This document shows positions 22,990 through 24,102 of a DNA stretch of 24,102 nt, in pieces. Each line of letters opens with the position of its first letter. Within the stretch, counting starts at the first letter, position 1. Under the pieces are notes generated by a model. It saw only the letters and a list, made by a program, of their open reading frames with translations, was not told the DNA's origin and searched no databases. A program made the translations under genes and the position numbers. Source of the DNA: CAJBLF01 sp964424505 (GTDB taxonomy: Bacteria > Patescibacteriota > Gracilibacteria > Absconditabacterales > Absconditicoccaceae); NCBI GenBank assembly GCA_964424505.1, contig CAYRIQ010000007.1, positions 1 to 24,102 on the forward strand, in the 5' to 3' direction.

Positions 22990-24018
22990 ATGGTTGAAGA
23001 AACGAAAGTCCAAGACACCAATACCAAGACACAACTTTCGCTAGCAGCAGCGCTGTTTTTTTCTCCATTGGTACAAAATATGCTTAATAAAAATACTCGA
23101 GATATTAGTGAACAAGATAGAGACTTTATTTCTGGATATATTAAATTTGGGTATATTACGATCCTCTTTGGCATCATTACGATAGTGATGTGAACTATGA
23201 ATTATCTGTTTGCGTTGAATATTTTCAATATCGTGTATACTATCAGTATATTTATTTTGATTTTCTTATTGATTATCAGTGTAGTCAGCATCCTTTCTGA
23301 TATTCGTCTCTTAAGATGAAAAACAACCTTTGCCAATCCTTCTATCATTTGAGGAAGTAAAAAAGATATTTTGATCAAATATTTACCACTCTATAATCTG
23401 TATCTTTGGTATCAATCACATACTTTTGATACACCAAATTGGCGAATCAAAGAATCTATCCTTTTGCGAACACTTGTGTTTTGCTGAAGTATGACATGAA
23501 ATATACCTATTACTACAGCGCTATTTTTGATGCTTATATTAAGGATCGCATCACTTATGTCAGATATTGATTTTTTAAATACTCCTGTCAAACGCAAGCT
23601 CAATAAACTATTTACTAAAAATCCTGAAGAACTTCGATGATATATAACTGGCTTTATCGTATATTTTGCAAAATCATGTATACATCTCTTTAGTCCTATG
23701 AAACCTTACACACTTCATGATGAAATCACTAAAGAAAAAGAGGTATTTAGTCATATTCTCACGCTTCAAAACAATACAAGCATTATCTTAGAATATATTC
23801 TCTGATTATTTTTGACGGTTTGATTTGTATATGGTACTAAACTTGATATGAACATATGGACTTACTATGTTTGATTTTTATGACTTGTTGCAAGATATAT
23901 CCTCATGATATTACAACTCAAGCATCTTCCTCATCTTCCTATTGCAAGAGAAATTATGCTTTGTATAAACAAAATATTGTCAATATTCCAAAAAAAATCT
24001 TTTACACCAAACGTATAA
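22990..24018 (+). CDS. Multi-pass membrane protein in the virB4 cluster
   Basis: The protein has 342 aa with UGA as Gly. It begins MVEETKVQDTNTKTQLSLAA. Hydrophobic helices are visible at about residues 52-70 (FGYITILFGIITIVMGT), 72-103 (LFALNIFNIVYTISIFILIF within it), 168-190 (a TALFLMLILRIASL stretch) and two near 275-315 (IILEYILGLFLTVGFVYG, then YYVGFLGLVARYILM). Basic loops separate them. The frame is open upstream but starts within or after element C, so ATG 22990 is natural. The place between virB4 and another membrane gene suggests a VirB6-like channel or other component, though I see no diagnostic motif. Confidence 0.7.
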
Positions 24019-24022
24019 ACTA

Positions 24023-24102
24023 ATGGACCACACAGCAACCTTCGCCACTCGTCTAAGTAAAATCCTTGCATCTTTGATGACGATAGCTTTTTCACTGATA
24101 GC
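24023..24102 (+). CDS. Start of the next virB4-cluster gene (partial)
   Basis: Only 26 codons fall in the window: MDHTATFATRLSKILASLMT, then IAFSLI. A short basic start and a hydrophobic stretch suggest a signal peptide or a membrane helix. It starts 4 bp after the stop of the membrane protein gene, so it belongs to the same operon. In related clusters a pilin-like VirB2/TrbC gene with such an N-terminus often occurs, but the visible part does not prove it. Confidence 0.6.
   Translation, partial: MDHTATFATRLSKILASLMTIAFSLI

Noticed and set aside
1..24102. tRNA or rRNA genes
   Set aside because: Scanning the intergenic stretches by eye showed no tRNA cloverleaf or T-loop motif and no rRNA segment; a tRNA search program could overrule this.

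Overview
The window is AT-rich and only makes sense if UGA is read as glycine (genetic code 25). With UGA as stop, mutS, pilB, virB4, dus, priA, mtgA, dedA and others break into pieces. With UGA as Gly they become full-length, and the UGAs fall on invariant glycines: both Walker A loops of MutS and PilB, the MutS GDFYE and DELGRG motifs, the RsuA-type GRLD motif, and the Dus GNGG and GCP motifs. This points to a CPR/Patescibacteria genome of the Gracilibacteria or Absconditabacteria (SR1) type. I cannot choose between those two from this sequence.

Layout. 1-1471: end of a hypothetical gene (-), a cold-shock protein with a clear promoter and terminator, a 376-bp gap holding a decayed ORF, and a membrane-anchored zinc-ribbon protein. 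1522-3660 (-): pilB followed by a small hypothetical gene. 3744-6710 (+): mutS and a small membrane protein. 6716-7702 (-): an RsuA/RluB pseudouridine synthase and a Thr/Glu-rich lipoprotein. 7902-12564 (+): a likely operon with a 720-aa membrane-anchored orphan, a DEDDy exonuclease, a SAM methyltransferase and a PsbP-like lipoprotein. 12619-14473 (-): a hypothetical gene, a SpoU/TrmH methyltransferase and an NlpC/P60-like protein. 14616-15242 (+): dedA, convergent with the peptidoglycan transglycosylase mtgA (-). 16123-18754 (+): dus carrying an in-frame nuclease insertion, then a PriA remnant made only of the zinc/lobe-2 part. 18906-20663 (-): a four-gene operon without a single UGA codon. 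20855-24102 (+): virB4, a multi-pass membrane protein and the start of a third gene, resembling a type IV secretion/conjugation locus.

The most notable finding is inside dus. A 498-bp (166-codon) segment encoding a DUF559 (Vsr-like) endonuclease domain plus a GC-rich palindromic repeat is inserted in frame between the GNGG and DGVMIG motifs. It is flanked by an 8-bp direct repeat (TGATTTTC) in the same codon phase, and removing one repeat plus the insert restores a plausible 347-aa Dus. Two more palindromes of the same general look (CACCCTC-rich, nested hairpins, terminal inverted repeats) lie just after the stop codons of priA and virB4. This suggests a nuclease-linked family of small mobile palindromes, one of which is translated inside a housekeeping enzyme.

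The second notable region is the UGA-free operon at 18906-20663. Its A-rich leaders and repeated intercistronic segments fit recent acquisition from a standard-code donor. All coordinates and translations were derived by hand; no database search was possible.
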